Origin: Agaribacillus sp965228415
Lineage (GTDB): Bacteria; Bacteroidota; Bacteroidia; Cytophagales; Cyclobacteriaceae
DNA length: 64,000 bases
Assembly (NCBI GenBank): GCA_965228415.1
Contig: OZ245814.1
Coordinates: 7,564,001 to 7,628,000 of the forward strand
Direction: 5' to 3'
Every line of letters begins with the position of its first letter. Position 1 is the stretch's first letter. Below are positions 19,301 to 27,234 of this stretch, piece after piece. Made by a program: the position numbers and the translations under genes. The notes under the pieces are model-generated. The model worked only from the letters and a program-made list of their open reading frames with translations. It had not been told where the DNA came from and searched no databases.

Positions 19301-19636
19301 GTTCTAGACCGTTGGCAAAACGCGGGGGATGTTACAGATATTCAACGGTTTACACAAACTTTTGGTAGTCCTTTTAGCGCTTATTTCACTCACAATGTAA
19401 ACAGCGATGCTTCAATTGTTGATGCCTCTTTTATCCGTTTAAAAAATATCTCCGTATCCTATCAAGTGCCTAGTGAAATCACCCAAAGGATCCATTTGCA
19501 AAATATAAGATTGTATGTACAAGGACAAAACTTGATTACTATTACCGACTACGAAGGCCTGGACCCTGAAAATCAAAGTTTAAATGTCCTGCCTCCTCTA
19601 AAAATGCTTACCGCTGGTTTACAAGTTACCCTTTAA
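16319..19636 (+). CDS. SusC/RagA-type TonB-dependent transducer with STN domain
   Basis: 1105 aa outer-membrane protein. Signal peptide at about 1-38 (GVIITCLFTGLLLANDGNAQ), STN (secretin/TonB N-terminal) domain about 45-120, CarboxypepD_reg-like domain about 140-215 (ISGKITEPNGEPLAGASILI), plug about 225-350 (NPLQALQGRMTGV, RIRGQNSLRN, IESIEVLKDADATAIYGSRG) and a 22-strand barrel ending in an aromatic-poor but typical GLQVTL terminus. The STN domain makes it a signalling transporter that contacts FecR (15097). It is paired with SusD 12 bp downstream. The ligand is unknown; SusCD pairs import glycans or peptides, and the neighbouring secreted peptides are suggestive. Confidence 0.94.
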   Translation: MKIHLLKVIIAMSKTLLHGVIITCLFTGLLLANDGNAQHKSIKEVHISLELTQATIPATLEKIQDKTDFKFVYEKDVITSTRDRLVTLKAVDQSVFKILKTISNETDLNFRQLDGNIVIKVPTPKKVVSSTKEEVLPARVISGKITEPNGEPLAGASILIKGTSRGAIADVDGNYALNAEDEDVLVFSFIGYTPFEVTVGNQSVIDVVLQEDRTNLGEVVVNAGYYTVKEREQTGNIVKVSAQEIEKQPIANPLQALQGRMTGVNIVQNSGVPGGGFTIRIRGQNSLRNDGNEPLYIIDGVPTTSNPIGSSLINQGIIGGGNPLSSINPADIESIEVLKDADATAIYGSRGANGVVLITTKKGKAGKTKIDINVYHGAGEVNQRLDLLNTQQYLEMRREAFANDGATPNTFNAPDLLVWDTTRYTDWQEEIFGGTANVTNAQASISGGTTNTQFLIGLGYYNETTVFPGDFGTRKISGHFNLNHISLNKKFKASFSLTYSNEDNDLPSNDITSFLTTAPNPSIYDENGDLNWENGVFNNPFSTFQQQYDANTDNLVTNGVLSYELIPGLEIKGNLGYTKMRIDENWILPKSSFNPAFRLASGFSYFGNNEFSSWVLEPQMGYNKKISKGELRVLIGATFQENIREGRTLIATGFNSDAMLENILAASTVTPSRVAFSQYNYNAIFGRINYNWDGKYIVNATARRDGSSRFGPGNQFANFGAIGAGWIFSEEGFIQSGLSSFLSYGKLRASYGSTGSDQIGDYQYLDSWGTVIGTYQGQSGVAPLRLFNPDFAWERTKKLEIGLDLGFIEDRIFLSTSYFKNRSSNQLVGIPLPPTAGFTTIQGNFPATVQNTGWEMELNTINIKTDHFSWSTAANITIPRNELIEFPDIENSQFNNIYVVGESLGIRNGFLGLGVDSETGIYIFDDVDDDGNVSSPNDLQLIGEIRQEYFGGLNNSFTWKGWQLDVFFQFVKQTGRDERTFSPPGFLNVNATKDVLDRWQNAGDVTDIQRFTQTFGSPFSAYFTHNVNSDASIVDASFIRLKNISVSYQVPSEITQRIHLQNIRLYVQGQNLITITDYEGLDPENQSLNVLPPLKMLTAGLQVTL

Positions 19637-19648
19637 AATCGAACAGTC

Positions 19649-21085
19649 ATGAAATCAAAACTTAAGATAACCGTTATTCCACAACTCCCAGTTAGTATAT
19701 TCGTTAGTGGAAGACAAAAACATTTTGCTTTAAAGGCGTTAATGTCAGTGGTTTATGGATCCATTTTATTATTTGGAGCTCCTGCTTGCGAGGAATTCAC
19801 GGAAATTGATCCTCCCAAAACGCAACTAGTAGGCGAATTGGTTTTTTCTGATGATGATACCGCTAATTCAGCAATGATTGGTTTATATCTTAATCTGATG
19901 AGGCAGCGAAACTTTGTTAATACTTCGGTTACTCTACTTACCGGACTGGCCGCTGATGAGATCAAAGCTGCTTCCAGTAATCCTTTTTTTGAAAACGAAC
20001 TGACTTCAAATGACTCTGATGTGGCATCAATGTGGAATACGGCTTATCGTTATATTTTCCATGTGAATGCAATTATCACAGGACTAGAAAAGTCAACTAC
20101 GGTGACCGTAGAGGTGAAAAATCGGCTCGAAGGTGAGGCCAAATTTATTCGTGCCCTATGCCATTTTTATTTACTTAATTTATTTGGAAATGTACCGTAT
20201 ATAACTACAACAGATTATCAAATTAACTCCCAGGCTTCTCGTACCCCTATGTCAATTGTTTATGACAATGTCATTGCTGATCTGGAGGATTCAAAAAATT
20301 TATTAAGTGAAGATTATATTACTGGGGAAAGAATACGTCCGAACCAGACCACTGCCGCTGCTCTTTTGGCAAGGGTGTATCTTTACACAGAGGATTGGGT
20401 CAAAGCCGAGGAACATGCAACAATGGTTATTGACAATGCTTTGTACACTTTGGAGACGGATTTAAATAATGTGTTCTTAGCCAATAGTAACGAAGCAATA
20501 TGGCAATTAATGCCTTTTGTTCCAGGACTTAATACCTGGGAAGGCTTTACTTTGATCCCTGTATCCTTTCCCCAGTACAGTTTAGGTGATCAACTGTTAG
20601 CGAGTTTTGAAATAGGAGATAATCGTAATACAAGTTGGGTTGGAACTTTCAATGATGGAGCAACCGATCACTTTTTCGCCAACAAATATAAAATCAGAAC
20701 AGGGTCTCCTGTGACCGAATACTATATGGTCCTTCGTCTGGCTGAGCAATATTTAATAAGGTCTGAGGCAAGGGCACAGCAGAATAAGTTGACGCAAGCA
20801 CTTGAAGATGTTGATATCATTCGTGGTCGTGCCGGATTGTCTCTTCTCCAGGATACTAACCCGACTATTAATCAAGCGGATCTTCTACTGGCAATAGAGC
20901 AAGAAAGAAGGGTAGAATTATTTGCAGAAATTGGCCATCGTTGGCTTGATCTGAAGCGTACGAACCGTGTTGATGCCATTTTGGGGGCTACAAAGTCCAA
21001 TTGGCAACCCACAGACGCTTTATTTCCAATACCGGAATTACAGATTTTAAGAGATTCTAATATAACGCAAAATCCTGGGTATTGA
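19649..21085 (+). CDS. SusD/RagB-type surface lipoprotein
   Basis: 478 aa lid partner of the SusC just upstream. Lipobox FGAPAC near residue 47, followed by EEFTEIDPPKTQL, the usual SusD start. TPR-like helices and the SusD_RagB C-terminal part follow (AEQYLIRSEARAQ, then IEQERRVELFAEIGHRWLDLKRT and a final NITQNPGY). If translation starts at ATG 19742 the signal peptide has ordinary length; the ATG at 19649 gives a 31-residue basic extension. Translationally linked to susC. Confidence 0.92.
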   Translation: MKSKLKITVIPQLPVSIFVSGRQKHFALKALMSVVYGSILLFGAPACEEFTEIDPPKTQLVGELVFSDDDTANSAMIGLYLNLMRQRNFVNTSVTLLTGLAADEIKAASSNPFFENELTSNDSDVASMWNTAYRYIFHVNAIITGLEKSTTVTVEVKNRLEGEAKFIRALCHFYLLNLFGNVPYITTTDYQINSQASRTPMSIVYDNVIADLEDSKNLLSEDYITGERIRPNQTTAAALLARVYLYTEDWVKAEEHATMVIDNALYTLETDLNNVFLANSNEAIWQLMPFVPGLNTWEGFTLIPVSFPQYSLGDQLLASFEIGDNRNTSWVGTFNDGATDHFFANKYKIRTGSPVTEYYMVLRLAEQYLIRSEARAQQNKLTQALEDVDIIRGRAGLSLLQDTNPTINQADLLLAIEQERRVELFAEIGHRWLDLKRTNRVDAILGATKSNWQPTDALFPIPELQILRDSNITQNPGY

Positions 21086-21231
21086 AGTAGTCACAATAGG
21101 TGATCACTTTGAGGAATTACCTATCAAATCATAAATACAAGTGTGAACTTATGGATCAACGGTTATTTTCAGCCAAATTCTGCTAGATAATCAGATAAAT
21201 TGTCAATAAATAATTATAAAAAGGTTACAAG

Positions 21232-22605
21232 ATGGTTTCAATAAATAGTATAATATATGTCCTATTATTGTGTTTAGTTTATTCAGTGGTCAGCGCACAA
21301 TCAACAGATGCAGAAACGTATCCTGAAATAGGTAAACCTTGCCCTGATTTTACTCTTGAAGAAATCCATCATTTTAGTAAGAAACAGGCTTCCTTAAAGG
21401 ATTTTACTGGCAAATGGCTAATTTTGGACTTTTGGACCAGATGGTGTTCAGTATGTGTGAAAAGTTTCCCACATCTTAATCAGTTGCATAAAGAGTTTGG
21501 CGACAAAGTACAGTTTATGTCAATAGGAAAAGATGAGGATCTGATACGAGAAATATTTGAAAAATTCAAAAAGAGATATGATTTGCAGTTCCCAGTGGCC
21601 TATGATAGTGTATTGTTCCAACGCTTTGGAGTTACATCTACCCCCCATGTTATTTGGATAAATGAAAGAGGAATAGTCCAAGCGATTACTGGAGGCCAGG
21701 AACTTACCGCTAATAATATTCGGTCATTTTTAGAGGGTGAAAATCCAAAGCTCTATGAAAAGCCAAACAGAAGGAAAGAAGCCGAGTTGTGGAAATCATA
21801 CGATTTTAATAAACCATTCTTAGTAGATGGCAATGGAGGTAGCGATACCAGTTTTCTTTTTCGATCAATTCTTACAAAATGGAATAGAAGTTTACCCGTA
21901 GCATTTGATAATTACTATAACTCATCAATCTATTCAAACGAAATAAGAGTAACCGGAGTACCTCTTGGTAACCTATATATGATTGCATTCAGTGATACAA
22001 TTCCGATTACACCCTATCCTTATAACAATTTTCCTGTTAACAACTATGGTAAATTTTGGCATAGACCCTTGTTATATATGCAGGATACTACCGCGTTTAA
22101 TTATGACTATGTAGATGCTCAAAACCTTTATTGTTACAGCCTTACCGTTCCTCCGGCCAGATCAAAAAATAAATTACTAACGCAACAAATGATGCGAAGA
22201 GATCTGCAAAACTATTTTGGCTATAATGTCGCTGTGACAACAAAAATGATGCCCTGCTGGAGATTGGTTGCCACAAATGAGGCGAAAAATAGACTGCAAA
22301 CTAAGGGAGGGAAACCAAACATTGAAGGAGATGGGTATAATAGCCAAACATTAATTAATCTTCCTATGAAATATCTCATTTTTGTTTTGCATGGGCAAAA
22401 TCAATCTGAACCTCCTATTGTTGACGAAACTGAAATCACATCGAATATTGATATAACTATTGAGGCTGATCTATCCGATTTAAATGAGGTAGGAAAAGCA
22501 TTGCAGCATTACGGCCTGGATTTGGTTAAGGGGCATAAAGAAATGAAGGTAGTAGTGATCAGGAGTCCTGATGAGGAGAAAATTAAATTAAATCGGAAGC
22601 TTTAA
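21232..22605 (+). CDS. TlpA-like periplasmic thioredoxin with long C-terminal domain
   Basis: 457 aa. Signal peptide at 1-22. Thioredoxin/AhpC-TSA fold at about 30-165 with the redox motif WCSVC (Cys-Ser-Val-Cys) and the cis-proline region TSTPHVIWI. The remaining 290 residues are unassigned and typical of proteins encoded beside Bacteroidota SusCD pairs. It lies 146 bp after susD on the same strand. A thiol-disulfide role fits the adjoining genes for four-cysteine secreted peptides and a MauE-type protein, but no direct link is shown by the sequence. Confidence 0.85.
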   Translation: MVSINSIIYVLLLCLVYSVVSAQSTDAETYPEIGKPCPDFTLEEIHHFSKKQASLKDFTGKWLILDFWTRWCSVCVKSFPHLNQLHKEFGDKVQFMSIGKDEDLIREIFEKFKKRYDLQFPVAYDSVLFQRFGVTSTPHVIWINERGIVQAITGGQELTANNIRSFLEGENPKLYEKPNRRKEAELWKSYDFNKPFLVDGNGGSDTSFLFRSILTKWNRSLPVAFDNYYNSSIYSNEIRVTGVPLGNLYMIAFSDTIPITPYPYNNFPVNNYGKFWHRPLLYMQDTTAFNYDYVDAQNLYCYSLTVPPARSKNKLLTQQMMRRDLQNYFGYNVAVTTKMMPCWRLVATNEAKNRLQTKGGKPNIEGDGYNSQTLINLPMKYLIFVLHGQNQSEPPIVDETEITSNIDITIEADLSDLNEVGKALQHYGLDLVKGHKEMKVVVIRSPDEEKIKLNRKL

Positions 22606-22893
22606 TTTATTATTATGTTATGCTTTTGAGAGTAAATGAAAGATACAACATTTTTAATAATTTAAGGGTAGGCACTGCAAATCCATCTAATTTTATCAAC
22701 ATAAAAGTTGACAAAGGGTTAAAACTCGTACATATATTCAAAAAATCTTAATTTAGAATTCATTGAAGAGGAAAAGGAGAACATGAATTGCAAGAAATAT
22801 TAAAATTATAAAGCTGGATTTATACTCTAATAAGTCCAGTTAGGTATTTTGTAGTCTTTAAGATTGTGAGGATATCATACATATTGTTAAATA
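22606..22893. other. Convergent intergenic region
   Basis: AT-rich gap between the TlpA-like gene (rightward) and the first DUF6520 gene (leftward). Apart from the terminator at its right end, nothing was recognised. Confidence 0.4.
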
Positions 22894-22929
22894 GGAGAGA
22901 CTATTTCGGACCGCAACAATAATCTCTCC
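22894..22929 (-). terminator. Hairpin terminator after DUF6520 gene 1
   Basis: GGAGAGA (22894-22900) pairs with TCTCTCC (22923-22929), extended by TATT/AATA. It lies 25 bp past the stop of the leftward gene at 22955; T-rich sequence follows on that strand. Confidence 0.55.
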
Positions 22930-22954
22930 ATTGTTTTCAACAAACATTGACCTA

Positions 22955-23206
22955 CTAACTAGGTGGTGAGTTATGGGTTAACTGGGCCCCGCAAGTAAAA
23001 CCAGCATCTAAAAAATATGAGACCCCATTAATTTGACAATTGAAAAACCCGCCATTGCATGGATGACCTGAAGTTAGTCTACAATAATTGAATTGATCGG
23101 TAAAACGATAGGCCATAACGTGGCCTTTGCTTGCATAAGTAGTAAAAGCAGCTCCAATAGCAAAAACAAACGCCAAAGCAGCTAAGACATTTTTTAAAGA
23201 TTTCAT
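22955..23206 (-). CDS. DUF6520-type secreted four-Cys peptide 1
   Basis: 83 aa. The leader MKSLKNVLAALAFVFAIGAA is a signal peptide and is almost identical in the three sister genes here. The mature part of about 55 residues has four cysteines (YC, PC, NC, TC) spaced C-x7-C-x6-C-x13-C, the block NCQINGVSYF and the end CGAQLTHNSPPS. Four cysteines outside the cytoplasm imply two disulfides. Function unknown. It faces the TlpA-like gene, and its hairpin terminator is at 22894. Confidence 0.75.
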   Translation of the reverse strand: MKSLKNVLAALAFVFAIGAAFTTYASKGHVMAYRFTDQFNYCRLTSGHPCNGGFFNCQINGVSYFLDAGFTCGAQLTHNSPPS

Positions 23207-23541
23207 GATCGTAATGTTTTAAAAGTTAAATTAATTTACCAGCTCTTTTACAGGTTTTTGGATTTAGCACTGACTTATCATAGTATAAAATTCTTTGCCA
23301 GGGACAGGATATAGTAAACAATGCTTCAATTGATTTACTTTTAGTTCACATGTCACCAAAAGGCCATGCGACGATTGTTTGTTGTAATACTGTTCTCTTT
23401 GCTCCTACCCTAACTACGGACATAGTGATTGCTCCGTACGAAACCATGTCGGATTTATGGGATCAAATCCAGCAATTACGGTCAAACCTCTTCCGATTCA
23501 ACGGGGCTATATGGTACTAAATACTTTAAGAAAGTCCCGTG
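23207..23541. other. Spacer between DUF6520 genes 1 and 2
   Basis: The first 75 bp hold the promoter region of gene 1 (contains TTACAGGTTTTTGG, shared with the other copies). The rest contains no recognisable gene. Confidence 0.4.
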
Positions 23542-23573
23542 AAGAGGCTGTAAAAATATTAAAACAGCCTCTT
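23542..23573 (-). terminator. Hairpin terminator after DUF6520 gene 2
   Basis: AAGAGGCTGT (23542-23551) pairs perfectly with ACAGCCTCTT (23564-23573) around an AT loop, 34 bp past the stop of the leftward gene. Confidence 0.55.
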
Positions 23574-23607
23574 TACTATTCACGGTTATTTAAAAGACAA
23601 TTGTCTT

Positions 23608-23856
23608 CTAGTTAGGTGGCGCAGTATTTGTAAGTTGAGTTCCGCAGCTCCCAAAAGTGTTTTGAAAGTATGATACCCCCAAGATTTGACAACTAAAAGG
23701 CCCAGCTGTGCATGGGTCACTAGTTAGCTGACAAAAATTATTTAAATCAGTGAAACGAACCTGAGTCATCTCATCAGCATTTGCACTGGTTGCAAAAGCA
23801 GCTCCAATAGCAAAAACAAACGCCAAAGCAGCTAAAACATTTTTTAAAGATTTCAT
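23608..23856 (-). CDS. DUF6520-type secreted four-Cys peptide 2
   Basis: 82 aa. Signal peptide near-identical to peptide 1 (FAIGAAFATSANA). The mature part has cysteines FC, PC, SC, SC, the block SCQILGVSYF and the end CGTQLTNTAPPN. It is closest to peptide 1 in the mature region but differs at about half of the positions, whereas the leader DNA is almost unchanged. Upstream 90 bp are nearly the same as those of peptide 3. Confidence 0.75.
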   Translation of the reverse strand: MKSLKNVLAALAFVFAIGAAFATSANADEMTQVRFTDLNNFCQLTSDPCTAGPFSCQILGVSYFQNTFGSCGTQLTNTAPPN

Positions 23857-23945
23857 AATTGTATAATTTTAAGATTGAATAAATTACCTACTCTGTTACA
23901 GGTTTTCGGTTTGCCCTGGTTTTTCGCGCGAGAAAATTTCTTTCG
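23857..23945 (-). promoter_or_regulatory. Duplicated promoter region with TCGCGCGA palindrome
   Basis: About 90 bp almost identical to 25777-25865 ahead of DUF6520 gene 3. It contains TTTTTCGCGCGAGAAAA (23921-23937), a near-perfect palindrome centred on TCGCGCGA, about 65-80 bp upstream of the start codon: a candidate operator. Genes 1 and 4 lack the palindrome. Confidence 0.5.
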
Positions 23946-24114
23946 GCCTAAAACTTATTATCACAAACTTTCTTTTATTTTTTCAAAATCGATAGAAAGC
24001 GTTCATTAAAGGGACATATTTTTCCACTTGATTTGTTTAGCATAATTTTAACTATTTTATAGTTCTATTAACATGGCCCTGTCTCAATATTAAAAATTAT
24101 AAATATTTTCATTT

Positions 24115-25215
24115 TTAAATGTTCGGCAAACTTGAAAAATTTGCTTTTAATTCAGAAGTTAAAAGTAGTTCCAAATTGTATGTTATAAGATAATGATCTT
24201 GAATGATCACTAAGGTTTTATCAAATACCCGTAAGGAATAAGTCTTTTTTCTTTCTATTCCAGATAAATAAAAACTAAAGTTGTACTGTCCATCTCTTAG
24301 ATCATAAACGTCAAATACTGCGTTACTATCGAATACTTTTGGATCCTCATTATCTGCCATTAGCGCGGAATTGACAAAAAGGAGATTATCAGAAACACAA
24401 CTTAAACCGTTAACTGTCATTGTTGATGGTCCGATCAAAGCTTGATCCGCAGACTTAATTTTATCTATTTGTATTTTTGCGTTACTTACTGTGTCAATCA
24501 TTTCACCCCGATATATCACATTCATGCTGGTATCGACTGAGACAAACTGATTCCTGTAAAAGTAAACATAGGTCAATCGGGCACTTACGGGATCGTAGTG
24601 TAACATACCGTCGGTACAAAAAATACCATCAATTTGTTTCTCAATCGCATAAGGTGCATAAGTGATACGTGGAGAGTCTATGGAAATTTTAGCCAAAATA
24701 TTTTGCTGTAAGGTTTTATCGTAAGTTCTGATAGCAAAAGATGAAGAAGACATAGGTACTACAAGGGTTGAATAGGTATGAGGGTTTTCCTGGAAATAAT
24801 GATCCAGATTAGGGTCAGGAAGTGTTCCATGGAAAATTGTTGGGGTTGTGCCTTCTGTCGCGTAGATATCAGGAAAGTCTACCGTAACTGTAATAGCGGA
24901 TCCAACGAATGGTTTTTCCTTAGGGGCTATTAGAGTTACATGCTGGCTATCAGCGAGAGAATGGTCAACAATTACCAAATGGGCTGGGGCAGTGTAATTT
25001 CCTAGATAAATATGATCAGAATTGCCACCTGCTACATAGTAGGAACTATATTTAATGTCTAAAGTGTTTTCGGGCTCTAAATTATGGTGAGTGATTACTC
25101 TTACAAAGCCATTTTTAACAGTATTTGGGCGATTAGATTTTAATCCTAGCAAAAGGATTGTAGCTATGCCAAAAAGCATGCAACCAATTATCCAGATCAA
25201 TGTTTTATTTCTCAT
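24115..25215 (-). CDS. Membrane-anchored beta-rich protein of unknown function, copy 1
   Basis: 366 aa. An N-terminal signal anchor (about 5-25, IWIIGCMLFGIATILLLGL) without a lipobox is followed by an extracytoplasmic beta-rich domain with propeller-like blocks (KYSSYYVAGGNSDHIYLGNY, EKQIDGIFCTDGMLHYD, YFYRNQFVSVDTSMNVIYRG). A 379-aa paralogue lies at 56931 beside another DUF6520-like gene (shared blocks EKQVDGIFCTEGMLHYS and YNYRNQYIYMDSSLNVKY). The family is not recognised by name. Conserved linkage to the four-Cys peptides suggests a partner role. Confidence 0.7.
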   Translation of the reverse strand: MRNKTLIWIIGCMLFGIATILLLGLKSNRPNTVKNGFVRVITHHNLEPENTLDIKYSSYYVAGGNSDHIYLGNYTAPAHLVIVDHSLADSQHVTLIAPKEKPFVGSAITVTVDFPDIYATEGTTPTIFHGTLPDPNLDHYFQENPHTYSTLVVPMSSSSFAIRTYDKTLQQNILAKISIDSPRITYAPYAIEKQIDGIFCTDGMLHYDPVSARLTYVYFYRNQFVSVDTSMNVIYRGEMIDTVSNAKIQIDKIKSADQALIGPSTMTVNGLSCVSDNLLFVNSALMADNEDPKVFDSNAVFDVYDLRDGQYNFSFYLSGIERKKTYSLRVFDKTLVIIQDHYLITYNLELLLTSELKANFSSLPNI

Positions 25216-25461
25216 GAATTTAAGTAAATTAACAGTAATAATAATGGTTTGGTGACATAGCGGACTAGCATTTAATCTTGAAAGTTAGACGCCACCTTAT
25301 GTTCCTAAATAAACCTTTACCCGCTAAAATCAAGAAGATAGGTACTTTTCAAAACCTGCTGAAAATGAATAAACTATCTAAGGCGAAAACAATTATTTGA
25401 TTATTGTTGTTAACGCTGTTTAATTAATACCCTTATTATGCAGATTTGAGCAGCTCAAAGG

Positions 25462-25495
25462 AAGAAGCTATTTTGGTATTTCAAAATAGCTTCTT
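25462..25495 (-). terminator. Hairpin terminator after DUF6520 gene 3
   Basis: Perfect 13-bp stem: AAGAAGCTATTTT (25462-25474) with AAAATAGCTTCTT (25483-25495), 8-nt loop, 26 bp past the stop of the leftward gene and followed by CCTTTGAG on that strand. Confidence 0.65.
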
Positions 25496-25521
25496 TTACG
25501 ATTATATTATAATCGTCTCCT

Positions 25522-25776
25522 CTAATTAGGAGGAGATGTATGTTTCAATTGCGTTCCACATTGACCGGAATTATTTACAAACCACGATACTCCAGAAATA
25601 GTGCAGTTGAAAGTACCAGCTTGAGCACATTGGGTTAAGGGAGTCGGATCACACAGAATAATTCCATCGCTTTTAACATAAGGGTCGGCTAAACTTGTAG
25701 TGGCGCTAGTAGCATATGCGGCACCAAAAGCAAAAACAAACGCCAAAGCAGCTAAAACATTTTTTAAAGATTTCAT
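25522..25776 (-). CDS. DUF6520-type secreted four-Cys peptide 3
   Basis: 84 aa. Leader MKSLKNVLAALAFVFAFGAA plus ATSATT. The mature part has four cysteines (LC, QC, NC, QC), the block NCTISGVSWF and the end CGTQLKHTSPPN. The N-terminal half of the mature peptide (DPYVKSDGIILCDPTPLTQC) is unrelated to peptides 1 and 2. It shares its promoter region with peptide 2 and follows the MauE gene on the same strand. Confidence 0.75.
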   Translation of the reverse strand: MKSLKNVLAALAFVFAFGAAYATSATTSLADPYVKSDGIILCDPTPLTQCAQAGTFNCTISGVSWFVNNSGQCGTQLKHTSPPN

Positions 25777-25865
25777 AATTGTATAATTTTAAGGTTGAAT
25801 AAATTACCTACTCTGTTACAGGTTTTCGGTTTGCCCTGATTTTTCGCGCGAGAAAATTTCTTTCC
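25777..25865 (-). promoter_or_regulatory. Duplicated promoter region, second copy
   Basis: Near-identical to 23857-23945, with the palindrome TTTTTCGCGCGAGAAAA at 25841-25857. The copies diverge abruptly beyond CTTTC, which marks the duplication edge. Confidence 0.5.
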
Positions 25866-25907
25866 CCCAATTTCCATTTCAATTATTAGTCAACTCCCTA
25901 TAGTAAG

Positions 25908-26384
25908 TTATAATGCTGGAACTGCCTTGTGTTCTCTTTTAGATGAATACAATAGGATACCACCCAATCCCAGCATCACAAAACCTATGTTAAAAATCAA
26001 ATGTTCAGTCCATCCCATCTTCTCTAGTACTCCTCCACAGGAACAAGGCACATGCTCACTAAACTGTAAGATGGCAATGATATAGGCGGTAAACATCACC
26101 ATCAGGCTAAAAGCTGCATACAAACCCACTAGCCGAAAGCGTGTCATCGCTAACATCCCAGCAATCAATAGTTCTGATATTGGAATGACCCAGGCAACCA
26201 CTGGTGCAAAATCTGTCAACAATGGCGACTGCCCAATCTGCACAGTAAACTTCTGCACGTCCATCAGCTTCATCACAGCCGCATAAGTGAACAATAGAAT
26301 AAACAGAAAGCAGATGATCTCCAGCGCGATCGCTTTGGCTTTTGCTGAGGTGAGTCGTTGTTTAATAATGGTGATTGTAGTCAT
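25908..26384 (-). CDS. MauE/DoxX-like redox-associated membrane protein
   Basis: 158 aa with four transmembrane helices (about 20-40, 62-80, 88-108, 125-147). The CSC in HVPCSCGGVLEKMGWTEH before the last helix is typical of MauE-type proteins, which support disulfide formation in methylamine dehydrogenase and are common next to DUF6520 genes. It lies 131 bp upstream of DUF6520 peptide 3 on the same strand. A role in oxidising the secreted peptide cysteines is a reasonable inference. Confidence 0.8.
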   Translation of the reverse strand: MTTITIIKQRLTSAKAKAIALEIICFLFILLFTYAAVMKLMDVQKFTVQIGQSPLLTDFAPVVAWVIPISELLIAGMLAMTRFRLVGLYAAFSLMVMFTAYIIAILQFSEHVPCSCGGVLEKMGWTEHLIFNIGFVMLGLGGILLYSSKREHKAVPAL

Positions 26385-26401
26385 TGTATAAATGGTTCGC
26401 C

Positions 26402-26530
26402 GTCGCTTACGCCTTCGCTAAAGCTACGGCGTAGAAACATTAACGGATAAAGTTTGTTAAATATAAAGTGAAGTAGTAGTTTGTTGCCCACCTTCGCTAA
26501 ATCCATGGCGGACACGGTCCTTTTGGGTTT
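26402..26530. repeat. Two GCC-rich palindromic repeats
   Basis: Two more members of the family filling 5.7-7.1 kb: TACGCCTTCGCTAAAGCTAC (about 26408-26432) and CACCTTCGCTAAATCCATGG (about 26490-26515), both short hairpin forms. Confidence 0.5.
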
Positions 26531-26734
26531 TGCACCCGTCACCCTCTGGGCTAAGGCGCACTCAGTTTTAATAGTTCCGTTTTAATTTGGTATGCCTGAC
26601 CGTTGATTTTAAGTTAATGAATTTCATAGCTGCTCGTTGTCTGTTTTGCCGGTAATGTTATCCGGCCGATTAAAATTCGTTTCCAATGCCGAGGTGAGCC
26701 TCAAAGCATCTGTCTGTTTTAACTTAATGACAGT

Positions 26735-26989
26735 ATGAAGATACCCCGGTATTTTTGCTTTGTCAAGAGGGCGCCCTCAGGTTCCGTAGGCATTACTAGT
26801 TATTTCGTAGGGCTAACCAATTGGCATTGTATTTTTTTTATTTTTTGTGTGATTATATTGGTTTTTGTTTTTGGAATTATTTTTAAGTTATTGTTATTCA
26901 GGTGTTTGCGATTTGGTGGTGGGTGTTGTTGGCGTTGTGCACGAAAACGGGGAGGGGAGAATGAGTGTGGGTGTGAGTGTGGAGTGTGA
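26735..26989 (+). CDS. Possible micro-protein frame with GSVGIT motif, copy 2
   Basis: The first 33 codons match the frame at 7227 (YFCFVKRAPSGSVGITSYF). The remainder is hydrophobic, then Gly/Cys/Arg-rich in a GT-rich repeat, and is unlikely to be real. Report as a repeat with possible coding capacity only. DNA identity to 7240-7315 spans 26748-26824. Confidence 0.2.
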   Translation: MKIPRYFCFVKRAPSGSVGITSYFVGLTNWHCIFFIFCVIILVFVFGIIFKLLLFRCLRFGGGCCWRCARKRGGENECGCECGV

Positions 26990-26999
26990 GGGTTTGGGG

Positions 27000-27225
27000 T
27001 TGGGTGGTCTTAGGCTTTATTTGTGCGATTATTTACTACACTTCTATCCAGCCCCTCTGCGTCATTGCGATGAGCGAGTGCGCGAGTGAAGAAGCAATCC
27101 CCTGGCTTATGCTGCCGCTCTCTGCCAGGACGCATGGTGGGCATAATGAGTTAGCAAGGTTCAGTAGTCTTACGCCAGGGGATCGCTTCATAGCTTACGC
27201 TCAGGGCCAGCGCGATATTCGCGAT
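27000..27225 (+). repeat. REP-like repeat R5, flank of IS110 copy 3
   Basis: Conserved leading part (GATTATTTACTACAC), GTCATTGCGATGAGCGAG at 27061, ending CCAGCGCGATATTCGCGAT at the IS edge. Orientation opposite to R3 and R4, and the IS is flipped with it. Confidence 0.7.
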
Positions 27226-27234
27226 GAACTGTGT

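Noticed and set aside
21232..22605. TlpA-like protein as part of cytochrome c maturation
   Set aside because: No ccm or cytochrome genes nearby, and the long unassigned C-terminus fits SusCD-linked thioredoxins better.
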